Shown: piece by piece, positions 11,763 to 22,907 of the stretch
Layout: each line of letters begins with the position of its first letter
How positions within the stretch are numbered: position 1 is the first letter of the stretch
NCBI RefSeq assembly: GCF_026745355.1
Contig: NC_079208.1
Coordinates: forward strand, 19,056,213-19,120,212
Direction: 5' to 3'
Origin: Beta vulgaris subsp. vulgaris
Lineage: Eukaryota > Streptophyta > Magnoliopsida > Caryophyllales > Amaranthaceae
DNA length: 64,000 nucleotides
Translations under genes and position numbers: made by a program
The notes under the pieces: generated by a model
Seen by the model: only the letters and a program-made list of their open reading frames with translations
The model's database searches: none
Told to the model about the DNA's origin: nothing

Positions 11763-13064
11763 TGATATGCCATGTTTATATGGCCTTCTTGACACTTTTT
11801 CACTACTTACTAATGGGATTTGACACAAGTTTTGTGATGATATTTATCTTTTTCTCTACTATGTTATAATTTGCTCTTTTGAATCATTTGAGCTCATTTG
11901 TGTCGGAGAAAGTTCAAGTTGGAAAGTTAGAAAGTCGAAGAAACTCTTTGAAGAGTTATCATAGTGAAGCAAGGAAGTAAGATTCATGCTTGTTGAGTCT
12001 TTTTGGTTATGATCAAGTCATTTTCAAGAAGGGAGATGAGAAGCTGTACGGGCAGCCCTCCGCGGTCGCGAACGATTTCACCACGAGCGCGATGAATTAT
12101 TGAAGAAAAAACGCAAAGAGCACGGGCGCGGACCCCCTCCGCGGGCGCGGTGCCTTCCTCCGCGGTCGCGGACCCCTGTTATGAGGAATCGACTTTTCGT
12201 CTTCCCCGTTTTGCTGATTAAAAGAACATTTTCGTCTTTTGTTTTAGGTATCGTTTTTCATCCGTTTTTAGGAGAGAACAATTCAAATAAATATTGTTAT
12301 CTTTTAGTTAGATTATGAAGAACTAATTTCCCAACTTGGTTAATCAATTGGAGCAACCTCTTCATCCACTTTGTGAGTTCAATCTTTACCTTTTGTTTCC
12401 TTGAATGTTGATGATTCTTCATAGTCTTCATGCTAGATTATTTTGTGCTTTGAGTTAATCTGTTCATTTAACTTGTGGCTTATTACAATCGTTGTTATCT
12501 AGATAATTGTCTGCTTTGAGATTATCTAGAATTTGTAGTTTTGTGCCCAAGTATCACATGCTTTTGGATAGTTGTGCATAAGAGGAATCATCATATAAAC
12601 TTGCGTTTGACCGCTTGTGTGAATGCTAGTTTTTCCTATTGACATCTCCTTAGTTACTATCTAATTGTTTAATTGAACCTAGAACGCTTGGACGAGGTTG
12701 TTAAACCATTAAGGATTGGATTAGAGCGCTTTCTTAACCTTACCACTAAGTTAGAGGAGATTGAATATGTTGATTCGCAATAGGACATTCAAGTAACTAT
12801 AGGAATTGAATTGTTCTATGATCAAAGTTTGAATTGGTTGTTAAGATTGATTGCCAAGTACTTGTCTATTATTTGATTACTGTTTGCTTAGTCTTTTTTT
12901 ATGATTCTTTTGTGTGAAACCCCCCCCCATTGTCACGACAACACACGTTTAACCATACCAAACCCTACTTCTCTGTGGATCGAACCTTGCTATCTTATAC
13001 TACGTTTGTGTAGGACAACATTGATTTAATTTGCACGAAAGCTGATATGACTTAGGCATCGCCA
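11763..13064 (+). repeat. 3' LTR of the Athila element
   Basis: This 1302-bp LTR pairs with 2116-3449. It starts TGATATGCC and ends CATCGCCA, directly followed by the ATATT target duplication. It is shorter than the 5' copy, mainly from the loss of bases in the CpG-rich block near 12115. Confidence 0.9.
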
Positions 13065-13311
13065 ATATTATTAAGTTTGGTTTTGAAATTGGCATTTATA
13101 GTATGTTAGTTTTAATTACTTTGTTTATTTATTATATTAAAGTATGAAGTTGAGTTATATATGTTTTTCGCTGTCAAATTCTGAATAAGCCGATACGTTA
13201 TCACATGGGCGATAATGCTTTTGAAATTCTCTATGTTTTATATTGAAAAGGTATTTTTGGAAAGAGAGAATCATTGGGGTGTTACAAACGTACAGTTCTA
13301 ATTAAATATGT

Positions 13312-13375
13312 AAGATAATTATTTGTATAAAGCACATATATATGATAATTATTTGTATAAAGCACATATATATGA
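13312..13375. repeat. 30-bp tandem duplication
   Basis: The unit GATAATTATTTGTATAAAGC plus ACATATATAT occurs twice in direct succession, followed by a third partial start. It lies at the 3' edge of the broken En/Spm-type gene. Confidence 0.8.
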
Positions 13376-14059
13376 TAAATATATGTACCTTCAACTGAGG
13401 AGAATGAGTGTCTGAAAATCCAAATAGTGGAGTACGTGGATTAGTGGGTTGTGAAGCAGATGGCCCAACAAATGGTGAAGCAGATGATGGAACAAATGGT
13501 GGAATAGGTGGCTGAGTGGGCTGTGAAGAGATGGTACTAAAAATGGTGAAGCAACAAATAGGGACGCCCACATTCTATATATATGTCGCAGTCATTTCTC
13601 CACCTTTTAGTCATTTGCCGCATGAATGCTTCCTCTTGTTCCTAGCTCGAGCTCCAATAGTCCCTACGAGGTGGACGGCCAAAAGCCTTCAAATTGACAA
13701 CATTGACGCCTCTAAAACCATAACAACGACCCGAACGATATGACTTCTCTCCAAGAGCCATAAAAAGGGTGTCTCTGTTACGTACCGGACTGAACTCACC
13801 CTTCGCTTGCTTCTCCTTGTACTCCAACTTCCCAAAAAGCAAGTTACAAGTAATAATGTAGTTAATAAAGAAAAAACATATTCATATGTCACACTAAAAG
13901 TTATAGTGATATACATACGTATTTGTCAGCTGAAATCTTTGTTTCCTCAACTGGAATAAATCGCTGTTTAGTAACATGATCTTTCTTATGCATCACACAC
14001 CACCAGTCATCACCTCGGTTAATATGAGAGGACATCGAGGAAAATCCGGTCTTTCTTTT

Positions 14060-14946
14060 GAGAAAAATTCACACTGGTAACCTTGTACTATGAAACATTT
14101 GCAATGGTAATCCGTCTTTCTTTTGAGTTTCAAAAATAACCCTATACTTAGTAATATTATACAAGCGTGACATTAATGATGGTTAAACCATTAATTCAAC
14201 CATTAATATTATCGGTTTACCTAACCCAGGTTACCCGACCCCCAACCACCACCCAGCCCACTGACATCCCACTGCTATCCCACCCAACCACCATTCTCCC
14301 ACCCCTCCACATGACCCCCACCCCACCACCATTCTCCCACCCCTGAAACCAAAGACTCATCGAAATCCCAACCTAGATAGCTTTGAAAAAACTAGCTATC
14401 AATCCAAAGCCCACTTCAGCCGCCAAAAACACCATTTATTCAGTGGCGGAGAGAAGCATGCAAAAGAGGAAGAAAGACTCGAGCAAGAGACAAAGGAGGG
14501 ATAACACCAACACCGACAAGCCACAGTCACAACAAGAGCAACACAACAACAGAAGCAGCACCAACATAAATGGGTGAGAGAACAGAGTGACGGTGAAGAC
14601 CTGGGGAGGTAACAGCGAAATAGAAAGAGAGATGAGAAGAGAAGTCACGGGGAGGGAGGGAGTGATAAGGAGAAAGATAAAGTCGCCGGAAGGAAAAGAG
14701 TGACTGGAGTATAGTGTTTTCAGTGGAAGAGTGGTGGTGGGTAAGGATTTAGTGGGTTAGGTAGTGGTTTGGGATTAACTTAGGTAAGGATAGTAATAGA
14801 TTTCACAGTCCAAGTAATGGTTTAACCATCATTAATGTCACAGTTGTATATATTACTAAGTATAGGGTCATTTTTAAAACTGAATAGAAAAACGGTTTAC
14901 CATTACAAATGTTCCAAAGTACAGGATTACCAGTGGGAATTTCCCT
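14060..14946. mobile_element. Non-autonomous DNA element with ~130-bp terminal inverted repeats
   Basis: The left arm 14060-14190 and the reverse complement of 14815-14946 match over about 130 bases. Shared parts include ACCCTATACTTAGTAATAT and GTGACATTAATGATGG, with ends near (G/A)GGAAATTC.CACTGGTAA. The interior is a C-rich stretch (14225-14345) and an A/G-rich stretch without a gene. It lies between two exon-like pieces of the En/Spm-type gene. I could not find a target duplication; the left flank carries a partial copy of an internal string (CTTTCTTTTGAG). A Mutator-like or foldback MITE is likely. Confidence 0.75.
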
Positions 14947-15177
14947 GTTGATCTTCTCAAATCATTAAACTAAGTGCAGATCTTCTGTGTTCTGGAGATT
15001 TATTGCGGGACCTCTTTTACTCTTTCTAGATGTCTTTGTCTTCCCACCTGACTTCTTCCCTAACCCTTGTGCACCATAATATGCACTGGTCTGAAGACGA
15101 TCAAAGAATCAAAATAAGGAATTTAAATTAGAGAACCAACAAATAAATTACATATTCAATATTCACAATAATCAAAG

Positions 15178-15540
15178 GGTTTTTCTACGTTATACCCTTG
15201 TATTTTTTCAATTTCTACGTTGTACCCCAAGCTTTTCGAAATTCCACACAGTACCCTTAAATTTACCTTTTTCAACTAACAATGCCCCTACTACTTATTA
15301 TACATCATTAATTTCGTCTATTTTTTATATTCTGGTTGAACGAATCTAATTAGTGAATAACCTTCTAAAGGTTAAACTATGTATAAGTTAAATTAGTTCC
15401 AATAAGTTTTAAAAAATAAATGAAATTAATGACATATAATCAGCAGTTTGGGCATCGTGCATTAAAAAAGGTAAGATTGAGGGTACCGTGTAAAATTTTT
15501 AGGAAGTTGGGGTAAAACGTAGAAATTGAAGAAACACAAG
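15178..15540. mobile_element. MITE with ~80-bp inverted repeats, right tip missing
   Basis: The arm 15190-15270 (TTTCTACGTTGTACCCC, then CACAGTACCCT) is matched inversely by 15462-15540 (GGGTACCGTGT, then GGGGTAAAACGTAGAAA). The outermost ~20 bp of the left arm has no partner, because at about 15540 the sequence switches to a fragment of the tandem array described at 18130-19420. Confidence 0.7.
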
Positions 15541-15655
15541 ATGTAGGATGTTGTTATGGACTTACAAGATGTAGTTATGGACTTACAGGAGACTAGATTT
15601 GCTAGGTCAAAGCGTCGTTATGGACTTAAAGGTGTCGTTATGTTCTTATAAGGTG
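15538..15655 (-). repeat. Inverted, displaced fragment of the 18.1-19.4 kb tandem array
   Basis: Read on the minus strand, this segment is nearly identical to plus-strand 18291-18395 (shared AAGAACATAACGACACCTTT, GCAAATCTAGTC, AAGTCCATAACTACATCTTG). It joins a MITE on one side and a transposase exon remnant on the other. Confidence 0.8.
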
Positions 15656-16189
15656 GCGCATAACCAACAAATAAGCGCGAACCTAACGGGGGTAGCTCAT
15701 CAGATGTCACCTCAATGCCAAGTAAAGCTTTTCGATCAGCTTCTAGTTCCATTGTTTCCATCCAAGCATCAAACATATCTGCAACACGATCATTGTTCTC
15801 TATCTGATCAGCCTCCTTTTCTGTGTGAAATGGTGCATCAGAATCCTATGACTGATCACTTAAACTGTCACTATAAAAATGCTAGTTAAGTATCTCACTG
15901 GCTCCTCATAATATGTCATCACCCTATAATCATAGCGGCACTTTCTTCTTCTCTCACGCCATATAAGGAAAAAAGGAGGATGGTAGAATTCCTATCACGC
16001 CTGTCAGAATTTTAGCATGGCCATTGACAGCACGCCACTGGTTTCTTTCCAATTGCTTTTGTTATTATTAACATTGCAATTTTTGTAACATTAAATTTTC
16101 AATGGGCTGATTTCCCAAATCAAAGGCAGATTTCAATTACTATTTTACGAATAGGAAAACGTTCAAATACACTTCGACTCTCAAAATAC

Positions 16190-16750
16190 CCAAACACATT
16201 CAGTACTTTCAATCTATTCGTAATCACGTTGCGTTCTTGGATCCATGATTGTTCCGCCTAAAGATCGTTTTGCTTTTGAATCTAAACCATATAGGTATAA
16301 TCCTGATGATCCTTGAATAAATTCTTTATTTTTTATATTGAAGTTACTAACTATTGCTTGCATGATGTAGATCTTTAAGACATAATCGTTCTACTTAACA
16401 TTCTAACCCCTTTTCTATATTTTGTTTTATATTATTATTATGCATGCGTTTGTATATTATATGCCAGCAATAGGCAACATAGTTCCTGACTGTGTTATAC
16501 CCTCAACCCTGAACTCAATCTTTTGTTCACTTTGTCCATCTATGGAATCATGATTGGGAAATCTACATTGGATAAGTTCCTAATTTGTCCCTACGATTTT
16601 CTTATATCCAATTAGGTTTATGATTCTTCCTAAAAAGAATTGTTGGCAACTTCTTTAAAAACAATTTTCAATACAAAAAAAAACCTTCAGTGGGGTAGTC
16701 AAATCTAGTACGCACTCACACCGCGTACGGGAAATAAAAACACGCCTACA
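16190..16750 (+). repeat. LTR 3' portion of a Tat/Ogre-type gypsy element (copy 1)
   Basis: The segment is shared with 27300-28150 and, inverted, with 61310-61990 (for example ATGTAGATCTTTAA, CAACCCTGAACTCAATCT, TCTAGATTGGATAAGT-like strings). It ends in CA just before a TGGCGACTCCACT primer site, which identifies it as an LTR. The left boundary is not resolved. 15885-16190 shows no recognisable gene. Confidence 0.6.
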
Positions 16751-16753
16751 ATT

Positions 16754-16771
16754 TGGCGACTCCACTAAGGA
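16754..16771 (+). promoter_or_regulatory. Primer binding site, tRNA-Arg-like, of the Tat/Ogre element
   Basis: TGGCGACTCCACTAAGGA follows the LTR end directly. TGGCGACTCC(A/G)CTGGGGA is the primer site typical of plant Tat/Ogre elements; the 3' half here has diverged. Confidence 0.65.
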
Positions 16772-18130
16772 GGATTTTAAAAAAAATTAAATGAGTGGGT
16801 GAAACTTAAAAAATACGATTCATTCTTATTTCTTATGCCTTTAAATAATATACAGTTTTGCATGTGCATGGCTTTTGATTAGCCACCATATGGACAATCT
16901 CCCTTGCCTCATTAACACTTATTCTATATGTGAGGTCACCCCCGGGGATTTGCGCTTTGTTCTTCCAAACACTTTCCTAAGCGATAGTGTTAGATCTTAG
17001 TCATAAGTAAGCCTACCCAACCAAGGTATTGTTATCTTGTTCCTGACTTGATATTGGAGTGCGTCTTACACGTGGCCACCTCTTTAAGAAGGGGGTACGA
17101 AGCGTGGGATCAATCTCTTACTCATTGACCCTTTTCAGACTGAACCTAAACCTGACAAATAGTTTCAAACATATAACTGAACTTTAGTTGGAACTTTGCA
17201 TACATATATAACTAAATCCCCGAAAAATGTATCGGGGAGTAGTGCGCCACGCGCATTAATTTGCGCCTGGCGCACCACTCCCGCCCCAGACGCACGGTTA
17301 TGCGCGTGCAACAATGTTATGTGGCGCGCAATTTGTTGTCGCACACTTTTCGTCGATTTAGTGGTCGTAATGGACGATCTTACGTCCACTCCTATGTTCG
17401 AATTCGCGTAGTACATGGTCTAATCACTGGTCTTACCTAATTCAAACAAAAAATCAGCTTTTTCTTGTATGGTCGAGTTTGAACTAAAAACTGCATCTAA
17501 GTGGTCATTGTAGAATTATAGTTGTTATGCATGTCTACCTCTTCCCACTTTCTTCTTTCTATTCAACTACCGTATTCAATCAATTAAAAAAACTACACTT
17601 TTCTGAAAATCCTACACCCATGTCTATTCTACCTTTTTCAAAATGTATTTATTAATCATTATCATACACGACATTTACAAAAACATCTTCAAAATTAACC
17701 CATCATATTTTCCTGGCAAAAGATAAAAACAAGCAGTTCATTTCAAAAATGAATTTCGAAAATTCTAAACCCATTCTAAAAAACTTCAATCCAATCAATC
17801 AATTTTAATCTGATACACTTGCATTCATTATAGGCCTATATGCATTAGGGTACATTTTATATTCATATTAGGACTATCCAAGTTTGAGCTTATACATTCA
17901 TTGAAGGTCCACTAGCAATAGAGTCCATTTTAGGCCCATATAAGCCTAGCCCACGTTTAACACCAGTCTATTCCAACTCTAGTCCAATCCAATGTCAAGC
18001 CCATGTGCACTTTCAAGTCTAACTTCAAACCAATATAGGACTAAGTCCAAAATTAGGTTAATATAAGGCCCAACTCATTTTCTAAGTCTAATCAAGTCCA
18101 ATTCCAAACCATATAGGACGAAGTCCGAAC
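16772..18130 (+). other. Tat/Ogre 5' internal non-coding region
   Basis: This long untranslated leader-like region has no credible protein. It includes a strongly self-complementary CpG-rich segment at 17235-17282 and, from 17860 on, degenerate AGGCCCATATAAG/AAGTCCA-type repeats that grade into the tandem array. Confidence 0.5.
17235..17282. other. Long hairpin (20-bp stem, 8-nt loop), CpG-rich
   Basis: The arm GGGAGTAGTGCGCCACGCGC (17235-17254) and the reverse complement of 17263-17282 agree at 18 of 20 positions, around an 8-base AT loop. A related GCGCA...AATT..TGCGCC dyad occurs near 62280. Confidence 0.8.
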
Positions 18131-19420
18131 CATTAAGTCTAACAAAGCTAGCACCTTATAAGTCCATAAAGGTACCCATAGCAAAATCATGTAAGTCCAT
18201 AATGGCATCCTTTAAGTCCATAAGGGCACCTTGACTTAGCAAAGCTAGTCACTCTTAAGACCATAACGACACCCTTTAAGTTCATAACGACACCTTATAA
18301 GAACATAACGACACCTTTAAGTCCATAACGACACTTTGACCTCGCAAATCTAGTCATCCTGTAAGTCCATAACTACATCTTGTAAGTCCATAACGGCACC
18401 CTTGAAGTCCATAATGACACCCTTTAAGTCCATAACAACACCCTATAAGACCACAACGACACGCTTTAAGTCCATAACGGCACCTTGACATAACAGAGCT
18501 ATTCATCCTTATAAGTCCATAACGGCATCTAGGGCTGGCAATAAGTTGAGACAGCTTGCGAGCTACTTGAACTCGGCTCGGTCAAAGCTCGACTCGAGTG
18601 AGCTCGACTCGAGTGAGCTCGACTCGAGCTCGAACTCGACTCGACAGGTTAACGAGTCGAGTCGAGCAACTCAATACTCGACTCGAGAAACTCGTGAGAT
18701 ACTCGATAAAATTTTATATATATATACTTTTGATTTTTTAAGAAATTTTAACTTTATATTTTTTCTATTAAAATACTTGTACTTTTCTTTTTACAAAAGA
18801 TGAAAACAAAGTATATAGAATGACCAAAAAGCAAAGTAAAGAATTTCTTCTATAAAATATAGAACTATATCAAATGACCAAAAATCTTGAAACGAGTTCG
18901 AGTTCGAGCTTGAAACGAGTTCGAGTTCGAGCTTGAAACGAGTTCGAGCTCGAGTTCGAGTTCGAGTTCGAGTTCGAGTTTAGGTTTCGAGTTCGAGTTT
19001 GAGCTTGACAATTTGATACTCGCGAGTTTTCGAGTCGAGTTGAGTCTGAATATGAGTTTTTGAGTTCGAGTCGAGTTTAGTAAAACTCGAGCTCGACTCG
19101 CATCATTGCCAGCCCTAACGCCATCCTGTAAGTTCATAACGGCACCCTTGAAGTTCATAACGGCACCCTTGAATTCCATAATGGCACCCTTTAAGTCCAT
19201 AACCGCACCTTTACCTATCGAAGCTAGTCATCACCAAGACCATAAAGCCACCCTCTGAGTTTAGCGAAACTACTCCTACCTTACATATATAGGAGTCTAA
19301 ATCCTTGAGTCTAAGGAAGGTAGTCTACCCTAAGTCCATAATGGTCCAAAATCATCGAGTCTGGCGAAGCCAATCACCCATAAGCCCATAAAGGCAATCC
19401 ATTAGGTCTAGTGAAACTAA
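18130..19420. repeat. Degenerate tandem array of ~20-bp AAGTCCATAACG(A/G)CACC units
   Basis: Dozens of variants of this unit are arranged in a looser higher-order repeat of about 100-130 bp that includes GAC.TAGCAAAGCTAGTCATCC-like spacers. The array sits between the PBS and gag of the Tat/Ogre relic, a place where such elements often carry tandem repeats. A hAT MITE has inserted into it. Confidence 0.8.
18530..19117. mobile_element. hAT-type MITE with 8-bp target duplication
   Basis: This 588-bp element has terminal inverted repeats TAGGGCTGGCAA / TTGCCAGCCCTA. Its 8-bp flanks are ACGGCATC (18522-18529) and ACGCCATC (19118-19125), one mismatch apart. Both sides contain dense GAGTCGAGCTCG/GAGTTCGAG-type subterminal repeats, inverted relative to each other, with an AT-rich centre and no transposase. 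Confidence 0.9.
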
Positions 19421-19713
19421 CATAAAAACCCAGTCACTCAGTCCATTTTGCTTGCATAGTCCAGTCCAGTTACATCCGCATATGCATATAGTTAGGCCCA
19501 TATCGCCATCATAACCATAATCATACCCATTTCTAATCATTGACATTACCATGTCCACTTGCATCGTCCTCACTCCTCATTTCTCATTTTTCATTTCCCA
19601 TTTCCCATCTCCATTCTCATCGCTTCATCCCTCATTTCCATGTCTCATTTCGAAAGCATCATTTCTTAAAATTTACGAGGTCCATTCGATTTCTCTTCAG
19701 CACGACTCATGTG

Positions 19714-20231
19714 ATGATAACTTGGGAATGCCCGACAGAGAGGATACAAGGTCAAACTACTCCTAGATTCGTCAATAGCATTCTTACATTCTCGGACGAA
19801 TCCTTTGAATCGTCTGAATCGTCATCTAAAATGGGCGACGCTAATGAAAAGCTTAGTGCCATTATGGCCCAACTTCAACTAATGAACTCTCATGTTGCGG
19901 AACAAAACAAGGAGATTAATGTACTAAGAGAGATTAGACGTTTGAAAAACTCGACCAGTTGATCCAATCAATTCCTACACTCGAGAGTCAGGCTCATGGC
20001 CATGACATCATTGATCCTGAACTAAGGCAAAAACTCCCTAAGAAGGTAACAGTAGACCTCCTAGATTCAAGGGGGTCAAAGACCCAGATGACCTCTTGAG
20101 AACTTTCTCCATCTCTATGGCTCTCAAGGGCATGAGCAAGGACCTGTTTGCTTATGTCTTTCTTTTAACCTTGGATACACATCCATTCAAGTGGTTCAGA
20201 TCACTAAACAAAGCCAAGTTGAATGACTGAG

Positions 20232-20327
<96 letters not shown>

Positions 20328-20940
20328 CTCAACTTCTTATTGACCTGCGTGAGTTGGAGTTAACTAAACAAAACTCCAACGAAGACTTCGTCACCTTCCT
20401 TAACAGTTCGAGAGAAAAAGCTGCACATATGACTAATAGGCCATCTAAGGAGGATCAAGTCCGACTGGTGATTCACAACCTATAGTCTAAGTATGGGGAT
20501 CATATCAAGTTCCAACCCATAGAGTCTTTCACGAAGCTCTATAAGGCAGGCTTGCTGATTGAAGAAGAGGTACAAGCCAACAAGAACCAGGGTTCCAACA
20601 ACAACTCTTTGAGGAAGAGTAACAATAGCAACCCTTCGATCTCTAATGTCAATTCCCTAACTACTGACAAGAGAGGTTATCAAGGACGTCGAAGGACATT
20701 CACTGCACTGGACATGACTCCATAAGAAGCCTTCACTAGGCTTCATGCAAAAGGAGCGCTTCATCATATTTGCCGTACTCCAGACCCTCATCTGAGAAAA
20801 GATTCAGCAAATGAAATCCTAATCCCTACTACAAGTACCATAACGGGAATGGGCATACAACATCACAATGCATACTTTGTAGCATCATCTGTAGGATATG
20901 GTTGAAGACGTTAGATTACCAGTTTAGCATGCAGTAAAAG
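19714..20940 (+). pseudogene. gag: Tat/Ogre-type gag relic
   Basis: An N-terminal segment (19714-19962) carries a predicted coiled coil, MGDANEKLSAIMAQLQLMNSHV being its core. Out-of-frame capsid follows from about 20060 (RFKGVKDPDDLLRTFSISMAL, ending HPFKWFRSLNKAKLND). A TA microsatellite interrupts it at 20236. The capsid resumes at 20330 (DLRELELTKQNSNEDFVTF) and ends with YYKYHNGNGHTTSQC, the degenerate zinc-knuckle-like motif of this lineage. Stops at 20228, 20482 and 20723, together with shifts, kill it. No pol follows: the sequence passes directly to 3'-type non-coding DNA, so pol has been deleted or was never present. Confidence 0.7.
20236..20324. repeat. (TA)n microsatellite inside gag relic
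   Basis: About 88 bases of uninterrupted TA dinucleotides split the capsid-coding remnant. Confidence 0.98.
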
Positions 20941-22340
20941 CCAGCAATAGCGGCAACCCCTTGGGGAGTGCCTAAATAAGGTCGGGGTATAGTCATAACG
21001 CTAGTATTGTAGGTTGAGTCGGACAATCTATCCCTTAACGCTTTCATTTCCTTTCCTATAAAGTTTATGTCATTTAGGATTTTATTGTTTAATAAGCCTT
21101 GTTTTCTTTATTTTTAATTAATAAAAATAATTGCATTTTCATTGGCCTTTTGCATCATTTTATTTATGCTTGTAATTCAATGATGAAACTTAAATCACCT
21201 AATGAACTTGCTTAATAATGATAAAAGGAGCTCTAAAATAAAAAAAATGAGAATAAAAAAAAAAAAGAGGACATACTTCGGATCAAGACTTATTCCCTCT
21301 CCCATCAATTAACATTCATAAGCCATCCACATACAACTAAAGAAAAGCAAAACCATCATATCCATTAGCCAAATAGCCTGTCAATTCAAAGCTTCACCTT
21401 CAAAACCCTCCAATACCCTAGACCATAAACTTGTGTGCAAGCCTTACTACGTAAAAAATAAAGAAGAACAATGCCAAATAAAATTAAAAAAAAATGAAAA
21501 AATCAAAGTGCGAAAAAAAGCAAAAGTAAAAGAAAACACACAAGACAAAAAAAATGCAATAAAAGAAAAGCCACACGCAAAGAAATTATAGGTCAAGCTA
21601 GGGAGCTTGCACATTAGTTTTACACCTCATTGGATCCTGTCATTCCATCAAACCTTAATCCCTATAATTCAAGTCCACAATTCTTAACGTATCCTAACCA
21701 ATTTAACCTTCATGTTAACCTAAAGCCTTTCAACCTTTCATCAACCCTAGCTCCTTATTCAAGGTATGTCCAAGCACGCTAGGTTGAAAACTCGAAAGGG
21801 AAGCCTAGCCAACAGTTAAGGCACAAATAATATATAATAATAAAAAAATCAGATCGAGAACTACGAATGGTCTGATTCTGAAAGGATACGTATGACTCCT
21901 CATCTCGAGGTCCGATCGCTTCAATAGAATAAAATTAATCAAGTTCTAATGATTCGATTTTCTAGAGTTCATGAGCATAATCTCTTTCTAGATCCCGACG
22001 TAGACTCGAGTTTGCACCTAGCCTCGTTAAAGCCTTTTCCTATCTGCATTCATTTAAGTCACAAATTCAAAATTTTTATTTTTCAATCCAAACTCTCCTT
22101 TTCCCCGAAGGATGCTCCGACAATTCAATGGTCTCTGCCGCTAATTGACTTTGCTTATATCAACTTCGTAAGGAAGAATCCCCAGAAACAACTTTCAACG
22201 ATTCAACTATAGATCAACTACATTTCAATATCAGATTAAGTACATTTCAATTAAGGCTCAAGCCTAATTTAAGGAAAGCTCACCCAAAGTGGGGACTTCC
22301 TACGTGTGGTGGTTCCTCCAAATCAAACTCCCGAAGAGTT
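20941..22340 (+). other. Tat/Ogre-like 3' internal remnant, no gene
   Basis: The sequence contains an A-rich tract with many AAAGAAA/AAAAGCAAAA strings (21240-21590) and the conserved non-coding string GAACTACGAATGGTCTGATT ... GGATACGTATGACTCC (21858-21900) seen in Tat/Ogre elements. A short open frame at 21949-22212 has no recognisable motif. The 3' LTR was not identified. Confidence 0.45.
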
Positions 22341-22907
22341 GCAGTCAGCGGACCTTTTTTACGGACCTCCAAATCACACTATCATTTTACATTATCTACC
22401 TCTTCTAACCTTGCAAAATTCTAACCTTATTAGATTGCAGCCTTGCAAAATTCGGACCTTGCATTACATCACATTCTACTCTTGCATAACCCTGACCTTG
22501 CATGACGTGTCATCCCTTAGCTTTGCTTAAAATTAATCGTTGCATAGCGTCTCATGCATCTTTAGACAGGCTAAGTCGGCATTATTGCATCATTATATGC
22601 TTTATCTGAGTTATTCGCACCTATCTGCAAACATCTTATCCTGCAAGTAATCAGATTGCTTGTAGTTATTGTCATGCATACTAACTTTGTTTTGCAGAGA
22701 TCGACGTATATAAGTAGAGTATAGATTTTTACCTTCAACTTATTGGTGGTAGAATTTTGGGAACGTAAATGTGATTTTAGGCCTATTTTGGCCATTTTGC
22801 GTCCAATTCATAGATTTTGTGTTTTAACCACAATTTCTTTTTGATTATGGTTGTATAAGGGCATAATATAACTTTTGCATTTGAGAGCATCTCTCTCCTA
22901 TCCTTTT
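22341..22907. other. Non-coding DNA with CCTTGCA(T/A)-type repeats and one ~165-bp repeat unit
   Basis: 22400-22550 repeats CTTGCAAAATTC.GACCTTGCAT-like strings. 22715-22890 is one unit of the repeat that recurs at 25742-26170 (shared TTTTAGGCCTATTTTGGCC). No gene seen. Confidence 0.55.

Larger units (their letters stand above)
2116..13064 (+). mobile_element. Athila-type Ty3/gypsy LTR retrotransposon, complete but inactive
   Basis: The 10.9-kb element has two LTRs beginning TGATAT and ending GCCA. It has a tRNA-Asp-type primer site just inside the 5' LTR, gag, then protease, RT, RNase H and integrase in that order (the Ty3/gypsy order), an extra ORF after pol, and a polypurine tract before the 3' LTR. 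The 5-bp sequence ATATT lies directly outside both ends (2111-2115 and 13065-13069), so this is a simple insertion. Gag and pol carry many frameshifts, stops and deletions, so it cannot move by itself. The tRNA-Asp PBS, the FMDD-type RT, the conserved post-pol strings (TTGGGGACAATGT, CTCGAGGACGAG) and the third ORF support the Athila lineage. Confidence 0.93.
13540..15880 (-). pseudogene. En/Spm (CACTA)-type transposase-like gene, fragmentary
   Basis: On the minus strand several exon-like open segments line up. 15880-15656 includes DRVADMFDAWMETMELEADR. 15090-14985 is basic, GKKSGGKTKTSRKSKRG, after a CAG acceptor. 14043-13920 includes GDDWWCVMHKKDHVTKQRF. 13828-13640 includes EYKEKQAKGEFSPVRNRD and GRCYGFRGVNVV. 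A plausible ~90-bp intron with GT and AG ends separates the last two. The last segment resembles the plant Ptta/En/Spm transposase family (Transposase_24-like). The segment at 15090 ends at a stop, the C-terminal Pro-rich tail is in another frame, and a 0.9-kb element interrupts the middle. The family call rests on motif style, not a search. Confidence 0.5.

Noticed and set aside
17165..17416. Overlapping open frames on both strands
   Set aside because: They cover the CpG-rich hairpin region of a retroelement leader; neither resembles a protein family.
18130..19420. CRISPR-like repeat pattern
   Set aside because: Units are contiguous and degenerate with no unique spacers; this is plant DNA inside a retroelement.
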